IMG/VR virus record: IMGVR_UViG_3300006920_000254
Coordinates: 1-23,452 of that record
Reading direction: 5' to 3' (one strand)
Length of the DNA: 23,452 bases
Origin: a virus
The notes beneath the pieces are model-generated. The model ran no database searches, had not been told where the DNA came from, and saw only the letters and a program-made list of their open reading frames with translations. The position numbers were made by a program, and so were the translations under genes. Shown one piece after another: positions 1 to 7,949 of the stretch. Numbering within the stretch: the stretch's first letter is position 1; the number at the start of each line of letters is the position of its first letter.

Positions 1-7
1 AAGTGTA

Positions 8-385
8 ATGGGGCGTATTTTAGATTTAGCAAGGCGAGATTCAAAGCGATATTTAACGAGTGGAGGATTCGAGGTTAATATAACCATAACCACTCCAAAT
101 GGTGTTAATACACTTGCAATGACTGGATACGCTTCAAAGCATTTTATAAATTTTGATTCTGATGGTTTACCAATAAATAGTAAAAATGTTCATATTTCTT
201 TTGATGAGAATATTTTAGTTGAAAATTCATATCCAGTTAGAAATTCAAATAACGAAGTAAGTCTTTTAAATCATAAAGTTTCTTATCCAGATTCAACGGG
301 TAATATTAGAACCTACATAATTCGAGAAACATTCCCAGATGAAACATTAGGATTAATAGTTTGTATTTTAAGTGATTTTAAATAA
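8..385 (+). CDS. putative head-tail connector / head completion protein
   Basis: A 125-residue protein starting at an ATG that overlaps the TAA of an upstream gene outside the window (TAATG at 6-10), so it belongs to a longer late operon. No signal peptide or membrane segment is visible. The pattern of short beta strands ending in a hydrophobic C-terminus, and its place two genes before the sheath, suit the small neck or head-completion proteins (gpFII-like or Mu gp36-region proteins) that join capsid and tail. This is inference from position and fold-like pattern; no diagnostic motif is visible. A tail terminator is an alternative. Confidence 0.5.
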   Translation: MGRILDLARRDSKRYLTSGGFEVNITITTPNGVNTLAMTGYASKHFINFDSDGLPINSKNVHISFDENILVENSYPVRNSNNEVSLLNHKVSYPDSTGNIRTYIIRETFPDETLGLIVCILSDFK

Positions 386-392
386 TAAATAA

Positions 393-992
393 ATGGCATT
401 AATAAACGAAGTAATACCGATTCAAGGGTTTGATTTAGTAGGTCAAAAGATAGCTTCAATTTTGCTTTTAGAATTGACAAATCAAATTAACATACAATCA
501 TTAACGGATGATTTAGGTGTATTTTTAGAAAGAACAAATCCTTACGACAAAAGTGAGGATTTAATGGTTAATGTAAGTTGTAATAATATTTCCTATTCGG
601 AGTTCACACAAAGAGATTCACAAGGAAATACAACGTATTACGTAGATGTTTATGGACGTTCTTTCGAAACTGCTGATTTAAGCGGTGATTTAGGTTCACG
701 AAACAAACTAAATTTATATGTAGGCTTTTGCAAATACATTTTATCATGTGTAAAATATAAAACTTTAGATACTGGATTTGGTTTAATTGGTGGGGTTTAT
801 GTAACTGGAATTGCTTTTGATGCAAATGAAAGTAATCAAGATAGTGCATTTATAAGAATGGCAAGAATTACACTTTCAGTTAGAATAATGGAAAATCAAG
901 AAATGGATAACGTTTTAGAATTTACTGGTAATGATACTCAAATAAAATTATCCGATACGGATAAAGGACAAAAACTAATTTTTAATACATAA
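393..992 (+). CDS. putative tail completion/terminator protein
   Basis: A 199-residue protein immediately upstream of the sheath gene, separated by only 7 bases from it and from the preceding gene. In Mu-like phages this slot is taken by gp37/tail-terminator type proteins that cap the tail tube at the head-proximal end. Residues 1-40 have an amphipathic, helix-like start, and the rest alternates short strands, in keeping with such small soluble neck proteins. No conserved catalytic motif is present. The role is inferred from position only. Confidence 0.45.
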   Translation: MALINEVIPIQGFDLVGQKIASILLLELTNQINIQSLTDDLGVFLERTNPYDKSEDLMVNVSCNNISYSEFTQRDSQGNTTYYVDVYGRSFETADLSGDLGSRNKLNLYVGFCKYILSCVKYKTLDTGFGLIGGVYVTGIAFDANESNQDSAFIRMARITLSVRIMENQEMDNVLEFTGNDTQIKLSDTDKGQKLIFNT

Positions 993-999
993 TAAAATT

Positions 1000-2520
1000 A
1001 TGGCAACAATTTCGACAGCCGTAGGATTAGAGAGAATATCTCGAGTTAGCGGTTACAAAATAAAAAAGGGTTTTTTCTCAAATGAAACTCAAAATTTACC
1101 TCAAATTATTGCAGTATTCGGAGAGGCTAACACAGCCAATCAATCTGGATTAACTGTAACAAAAAGAGAGGTTACGTCTGCACAAGAGGCTGCTGAATTA
1201 TATGGATATGGTTCTCCGATTCATGCACAGATGAGAATTTTACGCCCTATTAGTGGTGATGGTGTTGGTGGTATTCCAACGATTGTATTTCCTCAAGTTT
1301 CAGATGAAGGAGCAACATCAACCACGAGAGAATGGACTGTTACAGGAACAGCAACAGCAAACGCAACTCATACATTAGTTGTCAATGGTAGAACTGGAAT
1401 TGATTTTCAGAATTATTCATTTTCAGTAGTTACTGGAGATACTGCAACAGTTGTAGCTGGTAAGATTAAAGATGCTGTATATGGTGTTTTAGGAAGTCCA
1501 GTAAGTGCTGATAATACAGCGGGTGTTATTACATTTACTTCTAAATGGGAAGGTGCTACAAGTGCTGAAATAACAATATCAGTTGACTTTGGAAGTGTGT
1601 CAGCAGGAATGAGTTACTCGCAAACAGATTCAACAGATGGAGCGGGTGCAGTTGATTTAGCTGATTCATTTAGTCAATTTGGTGATGACTGGTACACAAT
1701 TGTAACAAATCCTTACGGATCTGCTCAATTAAGTGCTTTTGAGGCTTTTAATGGTGTCCCAGATGCTGAAAATCCAACGGGTAGATATGCAGGGTTATTA
1801 TTTAAGCCTTTTATGGCTTTCTTTGGAAGTGTTTTAAGTGATAAAGATGACTTAATTACAATAACAGATAATGCTTCAAGAGTTTCACAAGTTACAAATG
1901 TACTTTGTCCTGCTCCTGCTTCGTTAGGATTCACTTATGAAGCGGTTGCCAATGTTGTAGCCTTATTTGCTAGAATAATGCAGGATTCGCCTCATTTGGA
2001 CGTAAATAACAAAGCTTATCCAGATATGCCAATTCCTACAAGTGGGAATATTGGTGATATGGCAGACTATAACAATCGTGATTTATTAGTTAAAAATGGT
2101 TGTTCAACTGTAATGCTAGAAAATGGAGCTTACAAAATTCAAGATTTGGTTACAACTTATCATCCAGACGGTGAAGTTCCTTTACAATATTCTTATGCAA
2201 GAAACTTGAATTTAGATTGGAATGTTTCAGATGCTTATAGAACATTGGAAACGTTAAGACTAAAAGATAAAACTTTGGTTTCAGACAGTCAAATTGTAAC
2301 GGTTTCTGGTGCTATAAAGCCAAAAGAATGGAAAGCAGTTGTAATTGATTTATTTAACAGTTTAGCTGAAAAAGCCTTGATTAACGACCCTAATTTTAGT
2401 AAGGATAGTTTGTTGGTTCAAATTAGTGCTACAAATCCGAATAGATTTGAAACTTTCTTTAGATACAAAAGAACTGGAATTGCTAGGATTGAGAGTACTG
2501 ATGTAGAGGCAGGATTTTAA
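1000..2520 (+). CDS. contractile tail sheath protein (Mu gpL-like)
   Basis: A 506-residue protein of the size expected for myovirus sheath subunits. The N-terminal part has the sheath pattern in which residues discussing a growth register (AAELYGYGSPIHAQMR, about 65-80) resemble the G-x-GS-x-x-A/H-M region of Mu gpL and related sheaths. A variable, beta-rich Ser/Thr/Gly-rich insertion spans about 105-215. The C-terminal third carries the conserved sheath fold, with a late K-P-K-E-W segment and an I-x-x-T-D-V end. It is followed by a tube gene and a chaperone gene, the canonical order. The subunit would polymerise around the tube and contract on infection. The call is firm from order, size and motifs together. 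Confidence 0.88.
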   Translation: MATISTAVGLERISRVSGYKIKKGFFSNETQNLPQIIAVFGEANTANQSGLTVTKREVTSAQEAAELYGYGSPIHAQMRILRPISGDGVGGIPTIVFPQVSDEGATSTTREWTVTGTATANATHTLVVNGRTGIDFQNYSFSVVTGDTATVVAGKIKDAVYGVLGSPVSADNTAGVITFTSKWEGATSAEITISVDFGSVSAGMSYSQTDSTDGAGAVDLADSFSQFGDDWYTIVTNPYGSAQLSAFEAFNGVPDAENPTGRYAGLLFKPFMAFFGSVLSDKDDLITITDNASRVSQVTNVLCPAPASLGFTYEAVANVVALFARIMQDSPHLDVNNKAYPDMPIPTSGNIGDMADYNNRDLLVKNGCSTVMLENGAYKIQDLVTTYHPDGEVPLQYSYARNLNLDWNVSDAYRTLETLRLKDKTLVSDSQIVTVSGAIKPKEWKAVVIDLFNSLAEKALINDPNFSKDSLLVQISATNPNRFETFFRYKRTGIARIESTDVEAGF

Positions 2521-2542
2521 TAATTAAAAAACATTATAAAAA

Positions 2543-2950
2543 ATGGCAAATTATATAGGAGGTGATATTCTTGAAATTGTATGTCAGCATACATTGGGAG
2601 AGTTTAGATTTGCACCAAAAGCAAATGAAAGTTTTACTTTAGATTCTGGAGGATTAAGAGTAAATGACGACGCTAGTCAAATCACAGGACAGGGAACGGC
2701 TATTTATCAAAAAAATAGAGTTCGTTGGAGTGCAGAAGGACCAGTCGCAGTTGATCCAATAAGTGGTAATGAGTTTGATAATTTACCAAAATTAGCAGGT
2801 CATCCAGATGAGGGGGTTTGGACTTTTACGCATGTTTCTGGTACGATATGGAAAGGAACTGGAATGGTAGTTGGGGATTTACAACCAGATACTAATACAG
2901 CACAAATGACCTTAAAGGTTAGTGGAAGTGGTATTTTAGAGAAAATTTAA
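2543..2950 (+). CDS. tail tube protein (Mu gpM-like)
   Basis: A 135-residue protein directly after the sheath gene. It begins with a GGDILEI strand and contains F-x-x-K-x-x-E-S-F-T-L-D-x-G-G near residues 24-38, the pattern seen in small Mu/P2-type tube proteins that form stacked hexameric rings through beta-barrel pairing. It is strand-rich, and the C-terminal V-S-G-S-G-I-L-E strand is typical. The ATG at 2543 has an A-rich leader. Inside the gene, the codons for I-G-G-D happen to create a Shine-Dalgarno-like AGGAGGTGAT, but no suitable start follows it. Confidence 0.8.
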   Translation: MANYIGGDILEIVCQHTLGEFRFAPKANESFTLDSGGLRVNDDASQITGQGTAIYQKNRVRWSAEGPVAVDPISGNEFDNLPKLAGHPDEGVWTFTHVSGTIWKGTGMVVGDLQPDTNTAQMTLKVSGSGILEKI

Positions 2951-2961
2951 TTTAATACACA

Positions 2962-3390
2962 ATGAAAAAAGAAGAAAAAAACATTATTAGCGAAGAACTT
3001 GCAATTCAAGAATTGACTGCATTTTACAATCATCATTCATTGATTGAAAAGGAGGAAAACGAGGTAAAAGATGAGTTAAATATTGCTTTAATTGCGTTAC
3101 AAAGTGGGTTGCTGAAATTCAATAGCGATTATGAGCCAATTTACACATTAAAAACACCTTTGTTAAATGATAATAAAGATGTGACAATGAGTGAGGTTAG
3201 TTTTAAAACTCGTATTTTTCCAAAGGATCATATTGCTTTGTCAAAGGGGTTAAATGTTCAAAAGGATTCAATGGAGTATATGCAAAAATGTATAGCACAC
3301 TTGGCAAATTTAGCAACACCAGCATATTTAAATAAGTTTGGTAAGTTTGATTACACAGTTATTCAACAAATTTCAACAGTTTTTATGTAA
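2962..3390 (+). CDS. tail assembly chaperone, upstream frame (gpE / Mu gp41 type)
   Basis: A 142-residue acidic protein between the tube and tape-measure genes, where contractile-tail phages encode the tail assembly chaperone. The C-terminal half (about 66-142) follows the gpE/gp41/TAC_7 pattern: L-K-T-P-L followed by an S-F-K-T-R-I-F-P-K-D-H segment, a helix, and a final D-Y-x-x-I-x-x-I-S-x-V-F. The N-terminal half is charged and helical. Just before its TAA (3388-3390) the -1 frame is open and continues into a gpE'-like extension, so a minority of ribosomes probably make a longer fusion. The chaperone would bind the tape measure protein during tail assembly and would not stay in the virion. 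Confidence 0.78.
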   Translation: MKKEEKNIISEELAIQELTAFYNHHSLIEKEENEVKDELNIALIALQSGLLKFNSDYEPIYTLKTPLLNDNKDVTMSEVSFKTRIFPKDHIALSKGLNVQKDSMEYMQKCIAHLANLATPAYLNKFGKFDYTVIQQISTVFM

Positions 3391-3581
3391 GGTGGCCAAT
3401 ACCAGAAAACGGAAATTTAAAACAGTTTTACAACATTGTTATAAAAAGCGTCAATAGGTATTACAAATGGTCACCACAAGAATTCAAGAAATTATATTGT
3501 GATGATTTAGACTTTGAGGGATTGATGTTTTGGTATTATGAAGCAAAGGAAATATCTGAAAGTATGAATAAAAAAAGGTAA
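3351..3581 (+). CDS. -1 frame extension of the tail assembly chaperone (gpE'-like)
   Basis: This open frame begins right after a TGA at 3348-3350, overlaps the end of the chaperone gene, and has no usable ATG/GTG/TTG near its start. About 63 residues follow the point where the chaperone stops. It contains Y-K-W-S-P-Q-E-F followed by an L-x-F-E-G-L-x-F-W-x-x-x-A-K segment, which resembles the short P2 GpE family (hydrophobic-x-W-S/P-P then a helix ending W-x-x-x-A). It is most likely made only as a fusion after -1 slippage in the T run 3380-3384. A lost T in sequencing would give the same picture, but the family precedent favours programmed frameshifting. Confidence 0.7.
   Translation, partial: LHSYSTNFNSFYVRWPIPENGNLKQFYNIVIKSVNRYYKWSPQEFKKLYCDDLDFEGLMFWYYEAKEISESMNKKR
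3378..3390 (+). promoter_or_regulatory. candidate -1 ribosomal frameshift site
   Basis: The last zero-frame codons are GTT TTT ATG TAA. Slipping one base back on TTT within the T5 run (3380-3384) leaves three U-A pairs intact and moves the ribosome into the downstream frame just before the stop. It is not a canonical X-XXY-YYZ heptamer, because the GTT tRNA would re-pair poorly with AGT. Slippage would therefore be of the single-tRNA type, helped by the nearby stop codon. The downstream hairpin at 3588-3624 is too far away to act as a classical stimulator. Confidence 0.5.
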
Positions 3582-3587
3582 GTTATT

Positions 3588-3624
3588 AACCCTTAAAAGT
3601 TTTAGTAGCTTTTAAGGGTTTTTT
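3588..3624 (+). terminator. strong intrinsic terminator inside the tail operon
   Basis: A perfect 12-bp stem, AACCCTTAAAAG pairing with CTTTTAAGGGTT, closes a 9-base loop and is followed by TTTT. It sits between the chaperone extension (stop at 3579-3581) and the tape-measure start at 3646. No TAnnTTTG promoter is visible between it and the tape-measure gene, so transcription must read through it, either by leakage or antitermination. Confidence 0.8.
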
Positions 3625-3645
3625 AATTAAAAAAGAAAAAATAAT

Positions 3646-4110
3646 ATGGCAACAACAATGAGAATACCTACGGTATTTACTGCAATAGATAAATTTAGTA
3701 GTGTTGTAAGCAAAATGACTGGAGGAGTTGACAAATTCAGTAATACAAGTGTTGCGGCTATCGACCGTTTTAATAAAAAAGCCAATAAAATAGCGGGTAA
3801 TATGGCTATTGCTGGTGGTGCTATTGTTGGAGGTTTTGGATTAGCCATAAATAGTGCGAGTGGATTTGAAAAGTCAATGTCAAATGTTAGTACATTGATT
3901 GATACTAGTACGGAGGATATGGATAAAATGGGTAAAGAGGTATTAAAACTTTCAAAAACATTACCAGTTCCAATTGAGGAGTTGACGAGTTCTTTATATG
4001 ATATTCGTTCTGCTGGTATTCCTGCAAAAGATGCCATGAATGCGTTAGAAACTTCTGCAAAATTAGCAAAGGCTGGTTTATCCACTACTAGTGAAGCGAC
4101 CAATATTTAA
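3646..4110 (+). CDS. tape measure protein, N-terminal part (frameshifted)
   Basis: The 154-residue N-terminal piece of the tail tape measure protein. It has the usual start: an amphipathic segment (I-P-T-V-F-T-A-I-D-K-F), repeated D-K/R-F helices, an Ala/Gly-rich hydrophobic stretch at about 50-68, and then the A-S-G-F-E-K-S-M-S-N-V-S-T-L tape-measure signature. It ends at ATT TAA (4105-4110) in the middle of a conserved region. The -1 frame continues as L-T-S-A-M-N-A-F, exactly what the family has next, so one T is missing relative to an intact gene (TTT for TTTT at 4106-4108). The restored product would be about 618 residues. Confidence 0.82.
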   Translation: MATTMRIPTVFTAIDKFSSVVSKMTGGVDKFSNTSVAAIDRFNKKANKIAGNMAIAGGAIVGGFGLAINSASGFEKSMSNVSTLIDTSTEDMDKMGKEVLKLSKTLPVPIEELTSSLYDIRSAGIPAKDAMNALETSAKLAKAGLSTTSEATNI

Positions 4111-4118
4111 CGTCTGCA

Positions 4119-5501
4119 ATGAATGCTTTTGCAAGTGAGGGATTAAGTTCAGATGAGATAGCTAATTTACTATTTAAGACAGTAAAAGCGGGTAAAACGA
4201 ATATGGCTGATTTATCACAAGCATTTGGAGCAAATGCAGCCGTTATTCAAAGTGCAGGGGTGAAATTAGCTGATTTTCAAGCTGCGACTGCTGCATTAAC
4301 TGTAACTGGTGCTCCTGCAAGTCAGGCACAAAATCAAATAAAAGCGTCAATTGTTGCACTTCAAAAGCCTACTGCTGAAATGACTAAAATTTTCAAGAAA
4401 TTAGGGGTTACAAGTGAAAAGGAATTAATCGCAAAAGAGGGTAGTCTGGTTGGTGCATTTGATGCTGTAAATAAGGCGGGTAAATCAATGGGTATTAATT
4501 TAGCAAAAGCATGGTCCAGCGTTGAGGCTAGTTCTGCTGTGACTGGTTTATTGGGAGCAAATAATGAGGCTTATGTGGCTACTTTAAATGATATGCAAAG
4601 CGGAACTGATGCCTTAACTGGTGCATTTACAAAACAACTTGATACGACTGCTAGTAGAACACAATTAGCTGAAAACAATATGGCGGCTCTGAGTATTACG
4701 ATAGGAACACAAGTAGCTCCGATACTATCAACCTTAATAGATGTTATTACTCCAATTATAACTGGAATTACTGAATGGATAAGTAAAAACCCAAAATTAA
4801 CAAAAACTATTGCTTATGTTGGTATTGGATTATTAGCTTTGAGTGGAATTATAAAAGGTTTTACAATAGTAACATCAATCGCAAAATACGGTATAATTGC
4901 TTATAATGGAATTTTAGGTGCTTTTTCAGCAATTACAAAAGCGGTTACTGTGGCTCAATGGCTATGGAATGCTGCAATGTATGCAAACCCAATAGGATTA
5001 ATAATTGCAGGTGTTGTAGCATTAATTGGATTTGTAGCATTAATTATTGCAAAATGGAATGAATGGGGTGCTGCATTAAGTATATTTTTAGGACCATTAG
5101 GATTGATTATTTCTTTAATTCAGTCTTTTAGAACTCATTGGGATAGTATAGTAAAAGCTTTTCAATCTGATGGAATAATTGGAGGGATTAAAAGAATAGG
5201 AGTCGTTATACTAGATGCTATTTTAATGCCAATACAGCAACTTTTAGAGTTATTGTCTAATATACCTGGACTTGGTGATTTGGCAAGTGCAGGAGCTACT
5301 AAAATAGGCGAAATTAGACAGAGTTTGGATTTAATCCCTGCGCCAGAGCAAAAACAAACGGAAAACATGCAAAACATAGGAGTTAATGGAAATATTGGAA
5401 TTAACATCAATGACCGAAATAACAATGTAGGAAATGTGACTTCTGATTTTGGAGGTGGTGGAATTACACCAAAAGTAACAACAACACAAGGAGGATTTTA
5501 A
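4119..5501 (+). CDS. tape measure protein, C-terminal part (frameshifted)
   Basis: A 460-residue continuation of the tape measure protein in the -1 frame; coding similarity already resumes at 4107, upstream of this first ATG. It begins with the family segment D-E-I-A-N-L-L-F-K-T-V-K-A-G-K-T. Hydrophobic segments follow that are probably membrane-inserting during DNA ejection, the main ones at about residues 228-245, 288-313 and 320-335. The C-terminus is Asn/Gly-rich and flexible. The tape measure sets tail length and is cleared from the tube at infection. If the frameshift is real this prophage would be tail-defective; if it is a homopolymer error the gene is intact. Translation of this part alone is unlikely to be functional. 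Confidence 0.82.
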   Translation: MNAFASEGLSSDEIANLLFKTVKAGKTNMADLSQAFGANAAVIQSAGVKLADFQAATAALTVTGAPASQAQNQIKASIVALQKPTAEMTKIFKKLGVTSEKELIAKEGSLVGAFDAVNKAGKSMGINLAKAWSSVEASSAVTGLLGANNEAYVATLNDMQSGTDALTGAFTKQLDTTASRTQLAENNMAALSITIGTQVAPILSTLIDVITPIITGITEWISKNPKLTKTIAYVGIGLLALSGIIKGFTIVTSIAKYGIIAYNGILGAFSAITKAVTVAQWLWNAAMYANPIGLIIAGVVALIGFVALIIAKWNEWGAALSIFLGPLGLIISLIQSFRTHWDSIVKAFQSDGIIGGIKRIGVVILDAILMPIQQLLELLSNIPGLGDLASAGATKIGEIRQSLDLIPAPEQKQTENMQNIGVNGNIGININDRNNNVGNVTSDFGGGGITPKVTTTQGGF

Positions 5502-5503
5502 TT

Positions 5504-5983
5504 ATGAACACAAAAGATATACTTTTATTTGAAAATGGTGACGGAGGTCAATTGTATTTGTCAAAAGATGATATACAGTTGACCGAAGTGCTTTATAATC
5601 AATTTTATTTAGCTTTGTTTGGTGGAAATTATGAAGCAGTTACAACGGGCAATGAAATTGATGGAGAGTTAAGGAGTGATTATTGGGCCAATAGTTTGAT
5701 TTGGCCTACAAGTAAAAACCAACAACTTAACTCTACAACTGAAAGAGTTTTGGATAGCGTTGTTTTAAATAGTGCAGGTCGATTAGCAATTGAACAAGCT
5801 GTAAAAAACGATTTAGCCTATCTAAAAAATGTTATAAATTTTACTGAAAATGTTTATTTTGATGGAACAAATAACGTAGTAATTGAGATTAAATTTTCAG
5901 AGAAAACGAACCAACAAGAAAGAGTTTTACAATTAGTTTATGACAACGCAAAAAAAGAATTAATAATTAATAAAGTAATTTAA
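5504..5983 (+). CDS. baseplate protein (Mu gp46-like)
   Basis: A 159-residue protein just after the tape measure. It contains S-D-Y-W-A-N-S-L-I-W-P at about residues 59-69, comparable to the R-G-W-W-G-D ... S-x-L-W pattern of the Mu gp46 family. This is followed by a helix with A-x-x-A-V-K-N-D-L-A-Y-L and a strand-rich end, as in T4 gp25/gp46-type wedge proteins. The gene overlaps the J-like baseplate gene by one base, as expected for gp46-gp47 pairs. The ATG at 5504 is preceded by AGGAGG with a 9-base spacer, but that sequence also encodes the last residues of the tape measure. Confidence 0.68.
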   Translation: MNTKDILLFENGDGGQLYLSKDDIQLTEVLYNQFYLALFGGNYEAVTTGNEIDGELRSDYWANSLIWPTSKNQQLNSTTERVLDSVVLNSAGRLAIEQAVKNDLAYLKNVINFTENVYFDGTNNVVIEIKFSEKTNQQERVLQLVYDNAKKELIINKVI

Positions 5984-7155
5984 TGAGAGCAATACCAACT
6001 ATACAAGAATTACAAGATGCTTTGGCAAACGATTTAAAGAGTAAATTAAATTTGAGTAGCACAGACTTAAAAACAGTTTTAAATGCGTTTGATACGGTTT
6101 TAGCTGCTCAATTCAAGCTGGTTTATCTTTATTTGTCAGATGTTCAAAACAATATTTTTCCAGATACAGCCGATACTGCTGAAAATGGTGGTACTTTAGA
6201 ACAATTAGGATTAATTTATTTAGGTAGATATCCAAATCCTGCTACAATTGGAATATTTGAAGCCGAAGTAATTGGAGTTGCGGGTTCTGTTTTACGTGCT
6301 GGACTTACTTTTAAATCAAATGAAGATTCTAAAAATCCAGGTCAAGTATTTGTTTTAGATTCAGAATACACTTTAACAGGAACGTCCAATATAATTGAAA
6401 TACGTTCAATAAAAGGCGGTTTTGACTATGATTTAAATATTGATGATGAATTGACAATCACAGAGCCAGTATTGGGAGTTGAAAACGTAGTTACAATTAC
6501 TACTATTTTAGAACAACCAAAAGCATCTGAAAATATTGAAGTTTATAGACAGTTAATTTTAGACGCAATTCAGTTAGAGCCACAAGGAGGAGCAAAAACA
6601 GATTATCGTTTGTGGTCAGCTGATGCTCAAGGAGTACGAAAAGTTTATCCTTATGTTAGAGATGGAGAAGCTGGTACTGTTGATGTTTATGTTGAGGCTA
6701 CTGTTGATGATAGTACAGATGGAAACGGAACACCAAGCAGTCAATTATTGGATGATGTTTTGGAAGTTATAGAGTTCGACCCAGACGATACAAAGCCATT
6801 AAATGAAAGAGGCAGGCGACCAATACAAGCGAATGTTGAAACTTTAGCAATTACAACTATTCCAGTTGATGTGCAAATAACGGGATTAAATGATAGTTCA
6901 ATTTCAGTACAAAACGCAATTATTAACAATATGAAAGCACATTTAAGAGATATTAGACCTTATATTTCTGGTGCTGATTTGGCACGAAATAAGAATGATA
7001 TTTTGTATAGTGCGAGGCTTCAAAGTGTTTCGACTGATGTTTTAGAGAGTGCAAATTTCTTTACGGGATTTGTGATGCAAGTTGATGGAGTCACTGAATT
7101 ATCGTATGTATTTACTTTGGGTAATATTCCATATTTGAGAAATGTAACTTTTTAA
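5983..7155 (+). CDS. baseplate J-like wedge protein (Mu gp47)
   Basis: A 390-residue protein with baseplate J family layout. The N-terminus is I-P-T-I-x-E-L followed by a helix and G-G-T-L-E-Q-L-G (about 63-70). The middle is a beta-rich domain with G-x-V-L-R-A-G-L-T-F, where J proteins have G-x-x-I-P-x-G-T. Then come E-x-Y-R-Q-L-I-L-D-A-I and P-Q-G-G-A-K-T-D-Y-R-L-W-S, matching the conserved ring-forming region, and a V-D-V-Y-V-E-A strand. The protein forms wedge arms that hold the hub. It lies between the gp46- and gp48-type genes, the canonical order. Confidence 0.87.
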   Translation: MRAIPTIQELQDALANDLKSKLNLSSTDLKTVLNAFDTVLAAQFKLVYLYLSDVQNNIFPDTADTAENGGTLEQLGLIYLGRYPNPATIGIFEAEVIGVAGSVLRAGLTFKSNEDSKNPGQVFVLDSEYTLTGTSNIIEIRSIKGGFDYDLNIDDELTITEPVLGVENVVTITTILEQPKASENIEVYRQLILDAIQLEPQGGAKTDYRLWSADAQGVRKVYPYVRDGEAGTVDVYVEATVDDSTDGNGTPSSQLLDDVLEVIEFDPDDTKPLNERGRRPIQANVETLAITTIPVDVQITGLNDSSISVQNAIINNMKAHLRDIRPYISGADLARNKNDILYSARLQSVSTDVLESANFFTGFVMQVDGVTELSYVFTLGNIPYLRNVTF

Positions 7156-7165
7156 TTTAAAAAAT

Positions 7166-7939
7166 ATGTATGAAGTAACGGAAAAAAGCACCATGCATGG
7201 ATTAGGCACACCGCATGGAATTAGAACGCCTCACAGATACCCTGCAAAGAGTGATAGTTTGTCGGTTATATTTGATGATTTAATTACTAAATTATATCCA
7301 ACTGGTAGGGCTTTTTACATGAAGAAAAACGGAACTTTTAATTTATTGCATCAAGCTATAAATAGAAGTTTTATTCGTGTTGTTGAAGATGGTAAATTGA
7401 CTATTGACGGAACAAATCCAAATAGCAACAATTTTGAGTCAAATGATGCATCTTTATGGGAATATCGACTTGGACTAACGACAAATTTAAATGTACCATT
7501 AGAACAAAGAAAACAAGCTATTTTAAGAAAAATGGCATATCCTAGCAATATTAAGGCTAGACAACATCCGAGTTTCATACAAAGCCAGTTACAGTTAGCT
7601 GGATTCGATGTTTATGTACACGAGAATACAATTCCATATAAAACACCTGCGGATATTGTAGCATTGAGTTTGGGTAGTACACAACATTCAAATAATGTTC
7701 AGCATGGAATTGGTACACAACATGGAAGTTTGAATTTTGATGTTATTGCAAACTATCCTTATATTAACGAAAATTATACAGTAGGAATTGATAATCTTTG
7801 GGCCACATTTTTTATAGGTGGTGAGAATTTGGGAGAAGTTGCAAATGTGCCATCAAATAGAATGGTAGAATTTAAAGAATTAGTATTAAAATTAAAACCA
7901 GCACACTGTGTTGCGTTCATTTTCATTAATTTTGTTTAA
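7166..7939 (+). CDS. baseplate/tail protein (Mu gp48 / P2 gpI-like) with His-Gly repeats
   Basis: A 257-residue protein. The signature is L-Y-P-T-G-R-A-F (residues 43-50), followed by L-W-E-Y-R-L-G-L (about 97-104) and a late L-K-P-A-H-C-V-A-F, all typical of the gp48/DUF2313 group. These proteins cap the wedge and link the baseplate to fibres. An unusual addition is the motif H-G-[LI]-G-T-x-H-G, seen at residues 11-18 and again at 180-187. Its DNA copies differ at silent sites, so selection is on the protein. It lies between the J-like gene and the first fibre gene, as expected. Confidence 0.75.
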   Translation: MYEVTEKSTMHGLGTPHGIRTPHRYPAKSDSLSVIFDDLITKLYPTGRAFYMKKNGTFNLLHQAINRSFIRVVEDGKLTIDGTNPNSNNFESNDASLWEYRLGLTTNLNVPLEQRKQAILRKMAYPSNIKARQHPSFIQSQLQLAGFDVYVHENTIPYKTPADIVALSLGSTQHSNNVQHGIGTQHGSLNFDVIANYPYINENYTVGIDNLWATFFIGGENLGEVANVPSNRMVEFKELVLKLKPAHCVAFIFINFV

Positions 7940-7949
7940 AATATAAGAC

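Noticed and set aside
2556-2570. AGGAGGTGAT, a strong Shine-Dalgarno-like sequence near the start of the tube gene
   Set aside because: It lies after the real ATG, encodes I-G-G-D, and has no suitable in-frame start at the right distance downstream.
3627-4103. A 158-codon open frame on the - strand opposite the tape measure gene
   Set aside because: It mirrors the Ala/Ser-rich tape-measure codons, has a repetitive hydrophobic translation, and runs against an otherwise all-forward operon. The forward frame has clear family features.
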